DNA from: JABCYV01 sp963696025 | GTDB taxonomy: Bacteria > Acidobacteriota > Terriglobia > Terriglobales > Acidobacteriaceae | Direction of reading: 5' to 3' | DNA length: 64,000 nt | Assembly: GCA_963696025.1 (NCBI GenBank) | Contig: CAVOII010000014.1 | Span: 1,054,001-1,118,000, forward strand | In this document: in pieces, positions 8,592 through 17,184 of the stretch | Layout of the letters: every line of letters begins with the position of its first letter | How positions within the stretch are numbered: the stretch's first letter is position 1 | Translations under genes and position numbers: made by a program | Notes under the pieces: generated by a model | Told to the model about the DNA's origin: nothing | Seen by the model: only the letters and a program-made list of their open reading frames with translations | Databases searched by the model: none

Positions 8592-9203
8592 TTAATGCTT
8601 GGGGTTGCGCGCGACCTTCACCATCGCAGGGCGCAACAATCGGTCTTTCAGCTTATAGCCGCGCTGCAGCTCATCCAATATTTGATGATCCTCAGCATCG
8701 GTGGTTTCCACCATTTCAACGGCCTCGTGAAGATGCGGATCGAACGGCTCACCTTTGGCTGGAATCGTTCGTAAGCCCAGCTTCTGAAGAGCGCCCTGCA
8801 GTTGCTTGTAGATGAGCTCAACCCCTCCGCGTAATTCCGACTTGTCCCCCGAACCAGCCTGCAAGGCGCGCTCGAAGCTGTCCAGCACAGGGAGAAGCGT
8901 CTTCATGGCATCTGTCAGCGCGTATTCGCGGAAATCCTGCTGCTCCCGCGCGCCCCTCTTGCGGGCATTTTCGAACTCGGCCTGCAAACGAGCCAGGCGG
9001 TCGAGAAGGTTCTCACGCTCGGCTTTTAGCTTGTCGAACTCCGAATCCGTTGGGCTGACGCGGACCGCTCGGGAACCCTCCGAGGCATCGTTTGCCGCCA
9101 TCACCTCCGCGGTTTCATCCGATGCAGGCAACTCGTGCTCCGTGTCCAGTTCGCGCTCCCTGATCTCTGATTTTCCGTTGCCTCTTGCCATAAAAGTACT
9201 CAC
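8592..9203 (-). CDS. grpE: Nucleotide exchange factor GrpE
   Basis: The 203-residue protein has an acidic, disordered N-terminus, a long coiled coil (FDKLKAERENLLDRLARLQAEF), and the GrpE core with VLDSFERAL and the C-terminal beta domain (GEPFDPHLHEAVEMVE). It releases ADP from DnaK. The GTG at 9201-9203 overlaps the hrcA stop as GTGA, implying translational coupling; an ATG four codons later (9191) is an alternative start. Second gene of the CIRCE-headed operon. Confidence 0.95.
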   Translation of the reverse strand: MSTFMARGNGKSEIRERELDTEHELPASDETAEVMAANDASEGSRAVRVSPTDSEFDKLKAERENLLDRLARLQAEFENARKRGAREQQDFREYALTDAMKTLLPVLDSFERALQAGSGDKSELRGGVELIYKQLQGALQKLGLRTIPAKGEPFDPHLHEAVEMVETTDAEDHQILDELQRGYKLKDRLLRPAMVKVARNPKH

Positions 9204-10240
9204 TCTGATTCGTTCAAGACTTTGTCAAACAAGCGCGCAATGTAGGAAACGGCAGTGATGGTGTGCTGATAATCGATTCGCGTTGGACCAATCACCGCGA
9301 GCGATCCCATGACCTCGCCACCCACGCGCGCAGGTGCACCAATAAGCACAAAGTTGCGCATCGACGGCAAAGTTTCATCCAAGCCAATCACCACCCTCAC
9401 CGCTTCCTGCTTGGCGTCGAGGTAAGCTCCCAGTAGTTCGACAATCTTTTGCTTCTCTTCCAACGTCTGCAGCAATTCCTGCAGGCGCTGACGATCTTGT
9501 TCGCCGGCGACCAGGTTCGCTGCACCTTCCACGAAAACCACCTGGGCGGAATCTTCAGCAGCCAGCGCTCCCTGCCGATAGAGCTGCTCGACCGAAGCCA
9601 TCAACCGGTCGTACTCACTGCGCTCCTGTTCCAGACGGCGCGCCACTTCGGTTCGCATTGCATCCATCGTCCAGCCGCGAAAATTCTCATTAATGAAACG
9701 CGCCGCCTCATCCAGGTCCGTCTGCGGGAGATCAAGACGCAGCACCCGATCCCGCACCAGGCCCGACCGGGTGATCACGACGGCCAGCACCTTCTGATCA
9801 CCGAGCCGCGAGAAATAAACGTGCTCCAGGGCATTTTTCGGTCCGCCGATCGCCACTGCGACACCCACGTTTCGCGAGATCAGCGACAGGACATGCGATG
9901 TGCGCTCCATGAATTCCTGTACATCGGAAATGCCGTGCAGCGAATCCTGAATAATGTTTTCGTCACCATGCGAGAGATGAGCCTCGCCCGTAAGCCGCTC
10001 GACGTAGTAGCGGTAAGCCTCCGCGCTCGGGACGCGGCCCGCAGACGTGTGCGGCTGCTCCAGAAAGCCCGCGTCCACCAAATCCGCCATCACGTTGCGA
10101 ATGGTGGCCGGACTCAGGCCTTCGCGATTGGACCGCGCAAGGGTTCGCGACCCTACCGGTTCGCCCGTGGCAATAAAAGTTTCCACGATAGCGGTCAGGA
10201 TTTCTCGTTCCCGTTCGCCAATCGGTGGCCCCACCTGCAT
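9200..10240 (-). CDS. hrcA: Heat-inducible transcription repressor HrcA
   Basis: A winged-helix N-terminus (REREILTAIVETFIATGEPVGSRTL, then LSPATIRNVMADL) is followed by the HrcA GAF-like and dimerisation domain. HrcA binds CIRCE and represses chaperone operons until GroEL is titrated. The start chosen is the ATG at 10238-10240 (MQVGPPIG), 4 nt after AAGGAG; a longer frame to 10300 adds 20 residues unlike the family. A matching CIRCE and promoter lie about 120-180 nt upstream, so autoregulation is expected. Confidence 0.95.
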   Translation of the reverse strand: MQVGPPIGEREREILTAIVETFIATGEPVGSRTLARSNREGLSPATIRNVMADLVDAGFLEQPHTSAGRVPSAEAYRYYVERLTGEAHLSHGDENIIQDSLHGISDVQEFMERTSHVLSLISRNVGVAVAIGGPKNALEHVYFSRLGDQKVLAVVITRSGLVRDRVLRLDLPQTDLDEAARFINENFRGWTMDAMRTEVARRLEQERSEYDRLMASVEQLYRQGALAAEDSAQVVFVEGAANLVAGEQDRQRLQELLQTLEEKQKIVELLGAYLDAKQEAVRVVIGLDETLPSMRNFVLIGAPARVGGEVMGSLAVIGPTRIDYQHTITAVSYIARLFDKVLNESE

Positions 10241-10360
10241 AGTGCTCCTTAATCTAATACCGAGAGTCCAGCTTGGGATGCCGTTTCGCGCGACCGTCAT
10301 TCGCTAAATTATTTAAATACAAATACTTAGACGGAACAGTGCTGGAATTCCCCAACTTTG

Positions 10361-10389
10361 ATTCTAGGAACGCTGGCTATCCCTGTCAA
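10361..10389 (-). promoter_or_regulatory. Sigma-70-type promoter of hrcA-grpE-dnaJ
   Basis: On the minus strand TTGACA (10389-10384) and TAGAAT (10366-10361) are 17 nt apart. This predicts a start near 10353 and a leader of about 110 nt before hrcA. The CIRCE element ends 3 nt upstream of the -35 box. Confidence 0.75.
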
Positions 10390-10392
10390 GCT

Positions 10393-10419
10393 TTAGCACT
10401 CTCGACCCAAGAATGCTAT
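10393..10419. promoter_or_regulatory. CIRCE operator (HrcA-binding site)
   Basis: TTAGCACTC (10393-10401), a 9-nt spacer, then GAATGCTAT (10411-10419). The consensus is TTAGCACTC-N9-GAGTGCTAA, so the left arm is perfect and the right arm has two mismatches. It abuts the -35 box of the hrcA promoter. It also lies 78 nt upstream of the divergent FAD oxidoreductase gene, which might share the control. Confidence 0.85.
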
Positions 10420-10496
10420 TTGCTGACGAGTTTACCGGCGTAGATTAGGTGGTTTGCGAGCGCTGATCGGACATTTGGAATGGCGCCGACCTTACT

Positions 10497-11798
10497 ATGT
10501 CGGAGCACCGATTCGAAGGCCGTTTTTCTCGCCGCTCCTTGCTGAAAGGCTGCGCTTCGGTTGGCGGATTGAGTGCTTTCGCCGGCGGCCTCCCGTTTCT
10601 TAATTTCGCTTCAGCGGATATGCTCAAGCAAACCGGCAACCGTTCAGCTGAAATCAAAATGCATTCAAAGATCAATGTCTGTGTGATCGGAGCCGGCGCT
10701 TTTGGCGGATGGACCGCTTTGTATCTGCTGCGTCGAGGTGCGCGAGTGACGCTGCTTGATGCCTGGGGACCGGGTAACTCTCGCGCTTCATCCGGAGGCG
10801 AAACCCGCGTGATCCGCGGCACCTATGGGCCGAACCAGCCATACACAAAAATGGCAGCTAGCGCTCTGCAATTGTGGGCCGAGCATGAGAAACGATGGAA
10901 TCGTCAGCTCCTGCATCGCACGGGCGTGCTTTGGATGGCGGCCGGGGGGGACGACCAGTTCGAACGAGGCTCTTTGCCCCTGTTGCGCGAGGCTGGGATT
11001 CCCTACGAAGAGCTTTCCGCGACGGAACTCGAAAAACGCTGGCCGCAGATCAATCTGGAAGGCGTTTGCTGGGGAATCTATGAACCTCAGAGTGGATTTC
11101 TGACTGCGCGGATTGCCTGCCAAACCGTGCTGGAAGGATTTCTTACCGAAGGCGGCGAATATCGGCAGGCAGCAGTTGTGTCGCGTGATCTCGACCGCGG
11201 CAAATGGGATGGCTTGGCCCTCTCTGATGGATCACAAATTAACGCTGATCAGTATGTTTTTGCTTGCGGACCCTGGCTGGGCAAACTATTTCCTATGACT
11301 ATCGGCGATCGCGTGCGCCCGACCAAGCAGGACGTATTTTTCTTTGGCACGCCTGCCGGAGATGATCGCTTCTCGGAGAAAAAACTGCCGGTATGGGCCG
11401 ATCATCGTGACAAGTTCATCTATGGCATCCCAGGCAGCGATGGACGCGGCTTCAAGGTCGCCGATGACACGCACGGCCCAGAGTTCGATCCGACAACAGG
11501 CGAACGTCACCCGAGTGCTGACGGACTGCGCGCCATTCGTGAGTATCTCGGCTTTCGCTTTCCAGCTATGAAAAGTGCGCCGCTGCTCGAATCCCGTGTC
11601 TGCCAGTATGAGAACACTCCAGATAACAACTTCATCATTGATCGGCATCCTCAGTTGGAAAGAGTCTGGCTGTTGGGCGGAGGCTCAGGCCACGGCTTTA
11701 AGCACGGTCCGGCACTGGGTAAGATGGTGGCGGGGCTGGTGATGGATCACAAAGATCCCGATCCGCTGTTCCGGCTGGCGCGTTTCGGGAAGCATTAA
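10497..11798 (+). CDS. Tat-exported FAD-dependent oxidoreductase (DAO / sarcosine oxidase-like)
   Basis: A twin-arginine signal (FSRRSLLKG, residues 10-18, then a hydrophobic Ala/Gly stretch) precedes a dinucleotide-binding GAGAFGGWTALYLL motif (about 63-76). The DAO fold follows, with SSGGETRVIRG and a C-terminal GGGSGHGFKHGPALGKMVAG segment typical of monomeric sarcosine / N-methyl amino acid oxidases. It should oxidise a secondary or primary amine with FAD, folded before export to the periplasm. Length is 433 residues including the leader. Substrate is unknown. The ATG at 10497 is used; an internal ATG near 10660 would give a leaderless enzyme. Confidence 0.85.
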   Translation: MSEHRFEGRFSRRSLLKGCASVGGLSAFAGGLPFLNFASADMLKQTGNRSAEIKMHSKINVCVIGAGAFGGWTALYLLRRGARVTLLDAWGPGNSRASSGGETRVIRGTYGPNQPYTKMAASALQLWAEHEKRWNRQLLHRTGVLWMAAGGDDQFERGSLPLLREAGIPYEELSATELEKRWPQINLEGVCWGIYEPQSGFLTARIACQTVLEGFLTEGGEYRQAAVVSRDLDRGKWDGLALSDGSQINADQYVFACGPWLGKLFPMTIGDRVRPTKQDVFFFGTPAGDDRFSEKKLPVWADHRDKFIYGIPGSDGRGFKVADDTHGPEFDPTTGERHPSADGLRAIREYLGFRFPAMKSAPLLESRVCQYENTPDNNFIIDRHPQLERVWLLGGGSGHGFKHGPALGKMVAGLVMDHKDPDPLFRLARFGKH

Positions 11799-11803
11799 CC
11801 CGC

Positions 11804-12655
11804 CTACTGGATCTGAATAACGCTTTCGCTCTCTTTGGACTTGATCTCCTCCACCCGCGTCACGACCTTGCGGGCAAAATCATAAAGCGACTTGGCTGCC
11901 CCTGAACCTTCTCCGGCAAGGACTGTGGGCTGGCCTCCGTCGGAGGCTTTGCGGATATCGGGATCGAGTTGCACCGCACCGAGATACGCAATTCCAAACT
12001 GGGTCGCGGTTTTTTCTGCTCCTCCGCGGGAGAAAATATCCGTTTCCTGATGGCAGTGCGGGCAGACAAAGTAACTCATGTTCTCGACGATGCCGACCAC
12101 ATCAACCTTCATCTGGCGGAACATTTCGATAGCCTTGCGCGCGTCCTGCAAGGAAACATCTGATGGCGTTGAAACCACGACCGCACCAGTCAGCGGCACT
12201 GTCTGGATCAGCGAGAGTGCGACGTCACCGGTCCCGGGGGGCAGGTCGACCACCAGGTAATCGAGCTTTCCCCAAACCACAGAGCCCAGAAATTGCTTGA
12301 TAATCGAATGCAGCATGGGACCGCGCCAGATCAGAGGCTTATCACCAGGATTGAGAAATCCCACCGAGATGACTTTGACGCCGTGAGCTTCCAACGGCTC
12401 GATGCGGTTGTCGCCTAAAACTTTGGGTTGCGCACTGACACCCAGCATCAGCGGCACGTTCGGACCATAAACGTCGGCATCGAGCAACCCGACTTTATGC
12501 CCCAGCTTGGCCAGCGCAATGGCGAGATTGACCGCCAGCGTGGTCTTGCCGACCCCGCCTTTGCCGGAACCAACGGCGATGATTGTATCCAGACCAGGCA
12601 GCGGTTGCGGTCCCTGGGGTGGTTGGCCGGGGCGTGGGGGCATGGGGGAACTCAA
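11804..12655 (-). CDS. mrp: Mrp/ApbC-type Fe-S cluster carrier ATPase
   Basis: The 283-residue P-loop protein has a deviant Walker A with signature Lys (VGSGKGGVGKTTLAVNLA, about 27-44), DADVYGPN, the Walker B segment LVVDLPPGTGD, and the cluster-binding CXXC in YFVCPHCHQ (about 200). Mrp/NBP35 proteins hold and transfer 4Fe-4S clusters. The N-terminal DUF59/MIP18 domain found in many Mrp proteins is missing. It ends 5 nt from the convergent oxidoreductase gene. The start is the ATG at 12653-12655. Confidence 0.92.
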   Translation of the reverse strand: MSSPMPPRPGQPPQGPQPLPGLDTIIAVGSGKGGVGKTTLAVNLAIALAKLGHKVGLLDADVYGPNVPLMLGVSAQPKVLGDNRIEPLEAHGVKVISVGFLNPGDKPLIWRGPMLHSIIKQFLGSVVWGKLDYLVVDLPPGTGDVALSLIQTVPLTGAVVVSTPSDVSLQDARKAIEMFRQMKVDVVGIVENMSYFVCPHCHQETDIFSRGGAEKTATQFGIAYLGAVQLDPDIRKASDGGQPTVLAGEGSGAAKSLYDFARKVVTRVEEIKSKESESVIQIQ

Positions 12656-12763
12656 GGGATCACCTTCCAGATCGGCGGTTAGGAACGACCGACGTATCGA
12701 TTATACAAGGCAGCAGAGGGATGGATGGCGCTGTGGCGGTTGGGTAGTGGGCTGTTTTGTATT

Positions 12764-13045
12764 TCAGATTAGCGCTACGGACTGGCCCTGTGACTCCAAG
12801 GCCCGTTTTATCTTGCCGGTGATTTGCTCTTTCGTTTGCTCATCCACTGGATGTGCGAGATCGTCATCGCAGCGTCCGATAGTCTCTACGTAGACGGCGA
12901 ATCCTTTAGCTCCCATTTCTACGGTGATTGTCATCGTTCGCTTCCCTTCGTTATAAATCAAACCATCCCTGCCCACAGAGATGAAAAATCCCTCATCATC
13001 GCTATAGATTCTCTCACCGTGGGGCCACCTTCCCTTTCTAAACAT
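12764..13045 (-). CDS. Small hypothetical protein (93 aa)
   Basis: I do not recognise this family. The 93-residue product alternates short beta-like segments (RIYSDDEGFFISVGRDGLIYNEG, TMTITVEMG, FAVYVETI) with a C-terminal helix (TKEQITGKIKRALESQG). It has no signal peptide or membrane segment. The codon pattern fits a coding frame, and it lies between mrp and an SDR gene on the same strand. It is probably a soluble immunity- or stress-type small protein, but nothing in the sequence decides its role. Confidence 0.6.
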   Translation of the reverse strand: MFRKGRWPHGERIYSDDEGFFISVGRDGLIYNEGKRTMTITVEMGAKGFAVYVETIGRCDDDLAHPVDEQTKEQITGKIKRALESQGQSVALI

Positions 13046-13211
13046 GGGTCACCTACGCCGCTATTTCCTCTTTCCACTCCAATAATCCCACCAACTCCTC
13101 TAGTCCGTTCGACCCGACTCCATCGCTGGAGTCGGGCGCAGAACATTCTTCGACTTGGCATAGCAGGAACTCCAGAAAAACAGCTCATACCAGCGATTGC
13201 TGACTGCGGGT

Positions 13212-13970
13212 CTACGCCGCCAAGTATCCGCCATCTACAGGAAACACCGCACCCGTCACCCAGGAAGACTCATCGCTGGCCAGATAAACCGCCATTCCCG
13301 TAATATCCTCGGGCTGGCCCAGGCGGCCGATGGGATACATTGCGACTCGTTCCTTCCGCACGGCGTCCGGATCGGGAGCGTTGCGGAGAACCGCGGCAGT
13401 TAATTCCGTCTCCACAAACGCCGGGCAAATCGCGTTCACGCGAATTTTTTCGTGGCCGTGGTCGATGGCCATGCACTTGGTGAGAAGTACCACGGCGCCC
13501 TTCGATGGTGAATACGATGCGCGGTTACGGATTCCGTTGATCCCCAGCGTGGAGGCGATATTGATGATCGATCCGCCGCCCGCCTTGCGCAGGTGCGGCA
13601 GCACGGCGCGGGAGAGCAGCCAGACTCCGCGGACGTTCACGTTGAAAGTTTCATCCCATTGCGCCTCGGTGACCTGCTCTGCGGTTCCGGCGTGCAGGAC
13701 TCCGGCATTGTTGATCAGGACGTTGAGTCCGCCAAAACTTGCCACGGTCTGCTCGACCATGCGGTCAATGTCGGGTTTCTTTGAGACATCGGCGGCGACA
13801 ACCAGGGCGGAGTTCCCAATCTCGCGGGCGACAGCTTCAAGGCGATCTTTGCGGCGGCCAATGAGTGCAACTCGGGCGCCCTCGCGTGCCAAGGCGAGAG
13901 CGCAGGCGCGTCCGATGCCGCTGCCTGCGCCGGTGACGATGGCTATCTTGCCTTCAAGGCGGGAGTTCAT
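13212..13970 (-). CDS. SDR-family NAD(P)-dependent oxidoreductase (FabG-like)
   Basis: Classical 252-residue short-chain dehydrogenase: cofactor motif TGAGSGIGRA (about 13-22), NNAGVL, and catalytic Ser in NIASTLG with YSPSK as the YXXXK pair. The C-terminus (GRLGQPEDITGMAVYLASDESSWVTG) is that of the FabG/glucose dehydrogenase group. Cytosolic; substrate not predictable. The start is the ATG at 13968-13970. Confidence 0.92.
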   Translation of the reverse strand: MNSRLEGKIAIVTGAGSGIGRACALALAREGARVALIGRRKDRLEAVAREIGNSALVVAADVSKKPDIDRMVEQTVASFGGLNVLINNAGVLHAGTAEQVTEAQWDETFNVNVRGVWLLSRAVLPHLRKAGGGSIINIASTLGINGIRNRASYSPSKGAVVLLTKCMAIDHGHEKIRVNAICPAFVETELTAAVLRNAPDPDAVRKERVAMYPIGRLGQPEDITGMAVYLASDESSWVTGAVFPVDGGYLAA

Positions 13971-14146
13971 ACAGGGCGATAGTACAGACTGGATGACAAA
14001 TAATGGAAGGTTACTGTGAACGTGAAATGCAGACGATGAATCAGCAGCGCGCTGTCCATTATGAAATCCGATTCATCTCAGCGACTGAGAATGATTGCGA
14101 ACGGAAACCAATCAGGATACGACCCCGTACCCAACTTAGTAATTTG

Positions 14147-14668
14147 CTAGCTCAGTTTGTTGCGGCGCCGGTCGAGTTCATCGCGACGGATTTCGCGGCG
14201 GCGGCCGGCATCTTCGTAGCGACGCCTCTGCTCATCAGTTTCTGGAATGATGGCTGGTACCTTCAAATGGCGTCCCGCTCCGTCAATCGCGACAAATGTC
14301 AGATAGGCCGAGCTGACGTGCTGGCAACTGTCGAGCAGATAGTTCTCTACCCAAATTTTTACTCCGACTTCCATGGAAGTGTGGAACACACGATTCACGC
14401 TGGAACGCAGGATAACCAGGTCACCGATGTGCACAGGAACCCAGAAGTCGAGGTGGTCGATGGCGGCGGTGACCACGTAGTTCCGTGAGTGGCGATGCGC
14501 GGCCATGGCGCCGGCAAGGTCGATCCAGTGCATCAGGCGTCCGCCCAGCAAGGCGCCGAGCGGATTGGCATCATTGGGAAGAACGATCTCAGCCATCTCA
14601 GACTGCGAATCCCGCACCGGACGGGCCATCATCAGATCATCGCTTTGCTTCATAAGTTGACGACTCAT
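14147..14668 (-). CDS. Acyl-CoA thioesterase (YciA-type hotdog)
   Basis: The 173-residue single hotdog domain has the YciA/BACH signature: NDANPLGALLGGRLMHWIDLAGAMAA (Asp in the active-site region), then HLDFWVPVHIGDLV and VENYLLDSCQHVSSAYLTFVAID. It hydrolyses acyl-CoA esters in the cytosol. The C-terminus (RRRYEDAGRRREIRRDELDRRR) is a charged helix. Its 5' end overlaps the 3' end of the upstream gene by 32 nt, so the two are probably coupled. Confidence 0.9.
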   Translation of the reverse strand: MSRQLMKQSDDLMMARPVRDSQSEMAEIVLPNDANPLGALLGGRLMHWIDLAGAMAAHRHSRNYVVTAAIDHLDFWVPVHIGDLVILRSSVNRVFHTSMEVGVKIWVENYLLDSCQHVSSAYLTFVAIDGAGRHLKVPAIIPETDEQRRRYEDAGRRREIRRDELDRRRNKLS

Positions 14669-15095
14669 CAGTTTCCTTTGGGCTGGATCCCGCCTGGGCA
14701 GGCGGGATGCGCCGCATTAAATAGGATTCCAGATAGCACTCTGCCATTTTCTGAATCCGCAGGTCGGCATGTGAGAGGACCCACTGCCCCAATGACAGGT
14801 CGTATTCCAATGTTCCATGAGCTGCGGGAAGATGGCCAGCTTCACACACGAACCGCAAGACTAGTTGCGATCCAGCATCGCGTGCGATACCGAAACGCAC
14901 TGCGTCGCAGTCGCGTTCGCGGGGCAGGCGAGGACAGTTCGCCGCGTAACCCAAGTTGCAGAATTCTGTCAGTTCGTCATCTGTCGGCTGGATATCTTCG
15001 TGACCGGCAGCGCAGCAAAAACCGCTCCATCCACTGCCCAAAGGCAGACGGGAAGGATGTCGCCAGGCGCCGTGTTCCAGCTTTCGCACCGGCAT
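14637..15095 (-). CDS. Hypothetical Cys-containing protein
   Basis: I do not recognise a named family. The 152-residue product from ATG 15095 holds several Cys: GFCCAAGHED, EFCNLGYAANCPRLPRERDCDAV and FVCEAGHLP. The spacing around GYAANCPRLPRERDCD resembles metal or Fe-S ligation and is typical of an uncharacterised soil-bacterial family. The last 20 residues run through a GCCTGGGCAGGCGGGATGCGCC-like repeat and may be an extension. A TTG at 15113 is the alternative start. It overlaps the thioesterase gene by 32 nt. Confidence 0.65.
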   Translation of the reverse strand: MPVRKLEHGAWRHPSRLPLGSGWSGFCCAAGHEDIQPTDDELTEFCNLGYAANCPRLPRERDCDAVRFGIARDAGSQLVLRFVCEAGHLPAAHGTLEYDLSLGQWVLSHADLRIQKMAECYLESYLMRRIPPAQAGSSPKETDESSTYEAKR

Positions 15096-15251
15096 AAAAA
15101 ACGGACACGCCAAACTTGGGCTCCTGTTTTTGGTGACCGCTCATTCTACTCGTTGGGCAGGCGGTTCGCTAGTAATGATGAGAACTTCGCCGACGATTTA
15201 CTATGCGGCTGTAGTAATCTCGTATTGAAGTCTGAGCTGAGACCTGATTCT

Positions 15252-15560
15252 ATGGACCGTATTGCAACGCTGAACGAGATCCTCTTGCAAAATCCTACCG
15301 ATGCCTTTGCTCGCTATGGCCTCGCGATGGAATACTCGAAGAGCGGAGAAGTCGAGCGGGCGCTGCAAGAATTTGCGCAATTACTCTCCAATCATCCCGA
15401 TTACACGGCCGGCTATCACATGGCAGCCCAAACCCTGGTGAGCGCCAGGCGCGTTGACGAAGCCAAGAGGATGCTCGTCGAAGGCATAACCTCGGCGAGA
15501 CGCAGCGGCAACGCCCATGCGCAATCGGAGATGACGGCCATGCTGGAGGAATTGGGATAG
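15252..15560 (+). CDS. Small tetratricopeptide-repeat protein
   Basis: The 102-residue product from ATG 15252 has about two and a half TPR-like helical pairs (DAFARYGLAMEYSKSGEVERALQEF, then PDYTAGYHMAAQTLVSARRVDEAKRML). A longer frame from 14865 exists but its first half lacks TPR character. It is probably a soluble scaffold or partner protein. It is convergent with the SDR at 15576-16379. Confidence 0.8.
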   Translation: MDRIATLNEILLQNPTDAFARYGLAMEYSKSGEVERALQEFAQLLSNHPDYTAGYHMAAQTLVSARRVDEAKRMLVEGITSARRSGNAHAQSEMTAMLEELG

Positions 15561-15575
15561 TCGCAGCCAGGTTCT

Positions 15576-16379
15576 TCACGCGGCCCTCGCCATCTTCGCC
15601 ATCGCTCGCTCCACCAATCCCGGGAATAGCTGATAAACCTTGATGACAGGATGCATCGTCCACGGCACGATGACTTCACGCTTTTGCTTCTCATAACCAC
15701 GCCATACAGCTCGCGCCACGCGCTCCGCTGTGATTCCACGAACTGAACCGGGACGTACTTGCTTCAGTTCCCTGCCCTTGATGGCGTTGGCGCCAAAATC
15801 GGTACGCACGTAACCTGGGCACACGGTCATCACCTGGATGCCTGCGCTTTTCAGTTCCACGCGCGCGGCGTTACCGATCGCATTCATCGCAAACTTCGTT
15901 GCGCAGTAGATCCCCATAAATGGCACCGCAATATGTCCAGCGACGCTTGAAATGTTCACGATTGTCCCCGAGCGTCGCTGCTTCATGACCGGGATAACTG
16001 CTTGCATGGCGGCAAGGGCGCCGAAGAAATTGATATCAAATGTATCGCGGCACGCGGTCATATCCGCTTGCGCGATGGAATCGCGCATTCCGCGGCCGGC
16101 GTTATTGATCCAGACATCGATCCGTTCAAAGTGGTGCAGCGTGAGACTGATGACGCGATCAATCTCCTCGCGGTTACGCACATCGCAGGAAAGAGCCAGC
16201 GTGCGATCGGGGTGACCGACGCGGTTGCGGGCAGCTTCAGCCCGCGCTGCATCGCGCGAGAGCATCACAACTCGGGCCCCGCGGTCCACAAAAGTCTTCG
16301 CAATGGCCTCACCGATGCCCATCGAGGCGCCGGTCACGACCACCACCTTCCCGGAGACTTCGATCTTCTCGGAAGCCAT
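15576..16379 (-). CDS. SDR-family oxidoreductase
   Basis: Classical SDR with VTGASMGIGEAIA near the N-terminus, NNAGRGM, catalytic NISSVAGH and YCATK. A longer C-terminus (WRGYEKQKREVIVPWTMHPVIKVYQLFPGLVERAMAKM) is typical of DltE/YqjQ-like membrane-associated SDRs. The ATG at 16379 (MASEKIEV) is preferred to a TTG at 16409. Substrate unknown. It diverges from the LON-domain gene. Confidence 0.9.
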   Translation of the reverse strand: MASEKIEVSGKVVVVTGASMGIGEAIAKTFVDRGARVVMLSRDAARAEAARNRVGHPDRTLALSCDVRNREEIDRVISLTLHHFERIDVWINNAGRGMRDSIAQADMTACRDTFDINFFGALAAMQAVIPVMKQRRSGTIVNISSVAGHIAVPFMGIYCATKFAMNAIGNAARVELKSAGIQVMTVCPGYVRTDFGANAIKGRELKQVRPGSVRGITAERVARAVWRGYEKQKREVIVPWTMHPVIKVYQLFPGLVERAMAKMARAA

Positions 16380-16489
16380 GCGGTGCTTGTATCGTCCCGA
16401 GCTTGTCAAGTCAAGCGCTGGGGTACAATCGAGAATTAAATGCTTTCTCTTTCCTAAGGCTTGCGCCTGAGATTTGCGAAGGTTTTTTC

Positions 16490-17101
16490 ATGAGCACGCT
16501 CTTGCCGCTGTTTCCACTGGACGTGGTTTTGCTGCCCGGCACGCCTTTGCCCCTGCATATTTTTGAACCACGCTATCGCGAAATGATCTCGGAGTGTCTG
16601 ACCCAGGAAAAGCGTTTTGGAGTGGTGCGCGCCAAAGACGAAGGAGTTGCCGAGATTGGATGTACGGCGGAAATTCTCACCGTGACCAAGAAATATCCGG
16701 ACGGACGGATGGACATCGTGACTGAGGGACGTGAACGTTTCGAAGTGATGCAGGTCAACCAGGAACGGTCATTTTTACAGGCCGAAGTGATCTATCTACG
16801 GGATGAGCCACACCACGCCACCGCAAACGAACTCGCGCAGGCGCTGAAACTGCACGGCGAGATCATGACTCTGGCCGGAGCCGAACCGGAAAAGTCATCG
16901 GACGTGGAGGCTTCCCAACTCTCTTTCCACCTCGCAGGTTCGCTGCCTCTCGATCCCGACTTCAAGCAGACACTCTTGGGGATGAAGTCCGAAGCCGAGC
17001 GCGTGCAGGCCGTGATCTCCTATTTCGAGGCTATTCTGCCCAAGCTGCGGCGCAGCGTCCAAGTTCGCCGGAAGGCCGGCGGCAACGGTCACGCTATGTA
17101 A
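16490..17101 (+). CDS. LON substrate-binding-domain protein
   Basis: This 203-residue stand-alone LON N-terminal domain reads LLPLFPLDVVLLPGTPLPLHIFEPRYREMI, then GTRAxx-type beta segments and a C-terminal helical bundle (LLGMKSEAERVQAVISYFEAILPKL). It lacks the AAA+ and protease domains of Lon, so it is a peptide-binding adaptor-like protein of uncertain role. The ATG at 16490 follows a GCGAAGG site; an upstream in-frame start at 16403 has no support. Confidence 0.88.
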   Translation: MSTLLPLFPLDVVLLPGTPLPLHIFEPRYREMISECLTQEKRFGVVRAKDEGVAEIGCTAEILTVTKKYPDGRMDIVTEGRERFEVMQVNQERSFLQAEVIYLRDEPHHATANELAQALKLHGEIMTLAGAEPEKSSDVEASQLSFHLAGSLPLDPDFKQTLLGMKSEAERVQAVISYFEAILPKLRRSVQVRRKAGGNGHAM

Positions 17102-17184
17102 GCCTAGTCTTGTGCTGAAATAGTCCCTGTCTGAGCGAGCGTATAATCACTCTCAGAAGGGGTTTCCCTGGGGGTTTTTCCATC

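Noticed and set aside
9977..10300. Longer hrcA start at 10300
   Set aside because: Adds residues unlike HrcA and leaves the strong AAGGAG-ATG at 10240 unexplained.
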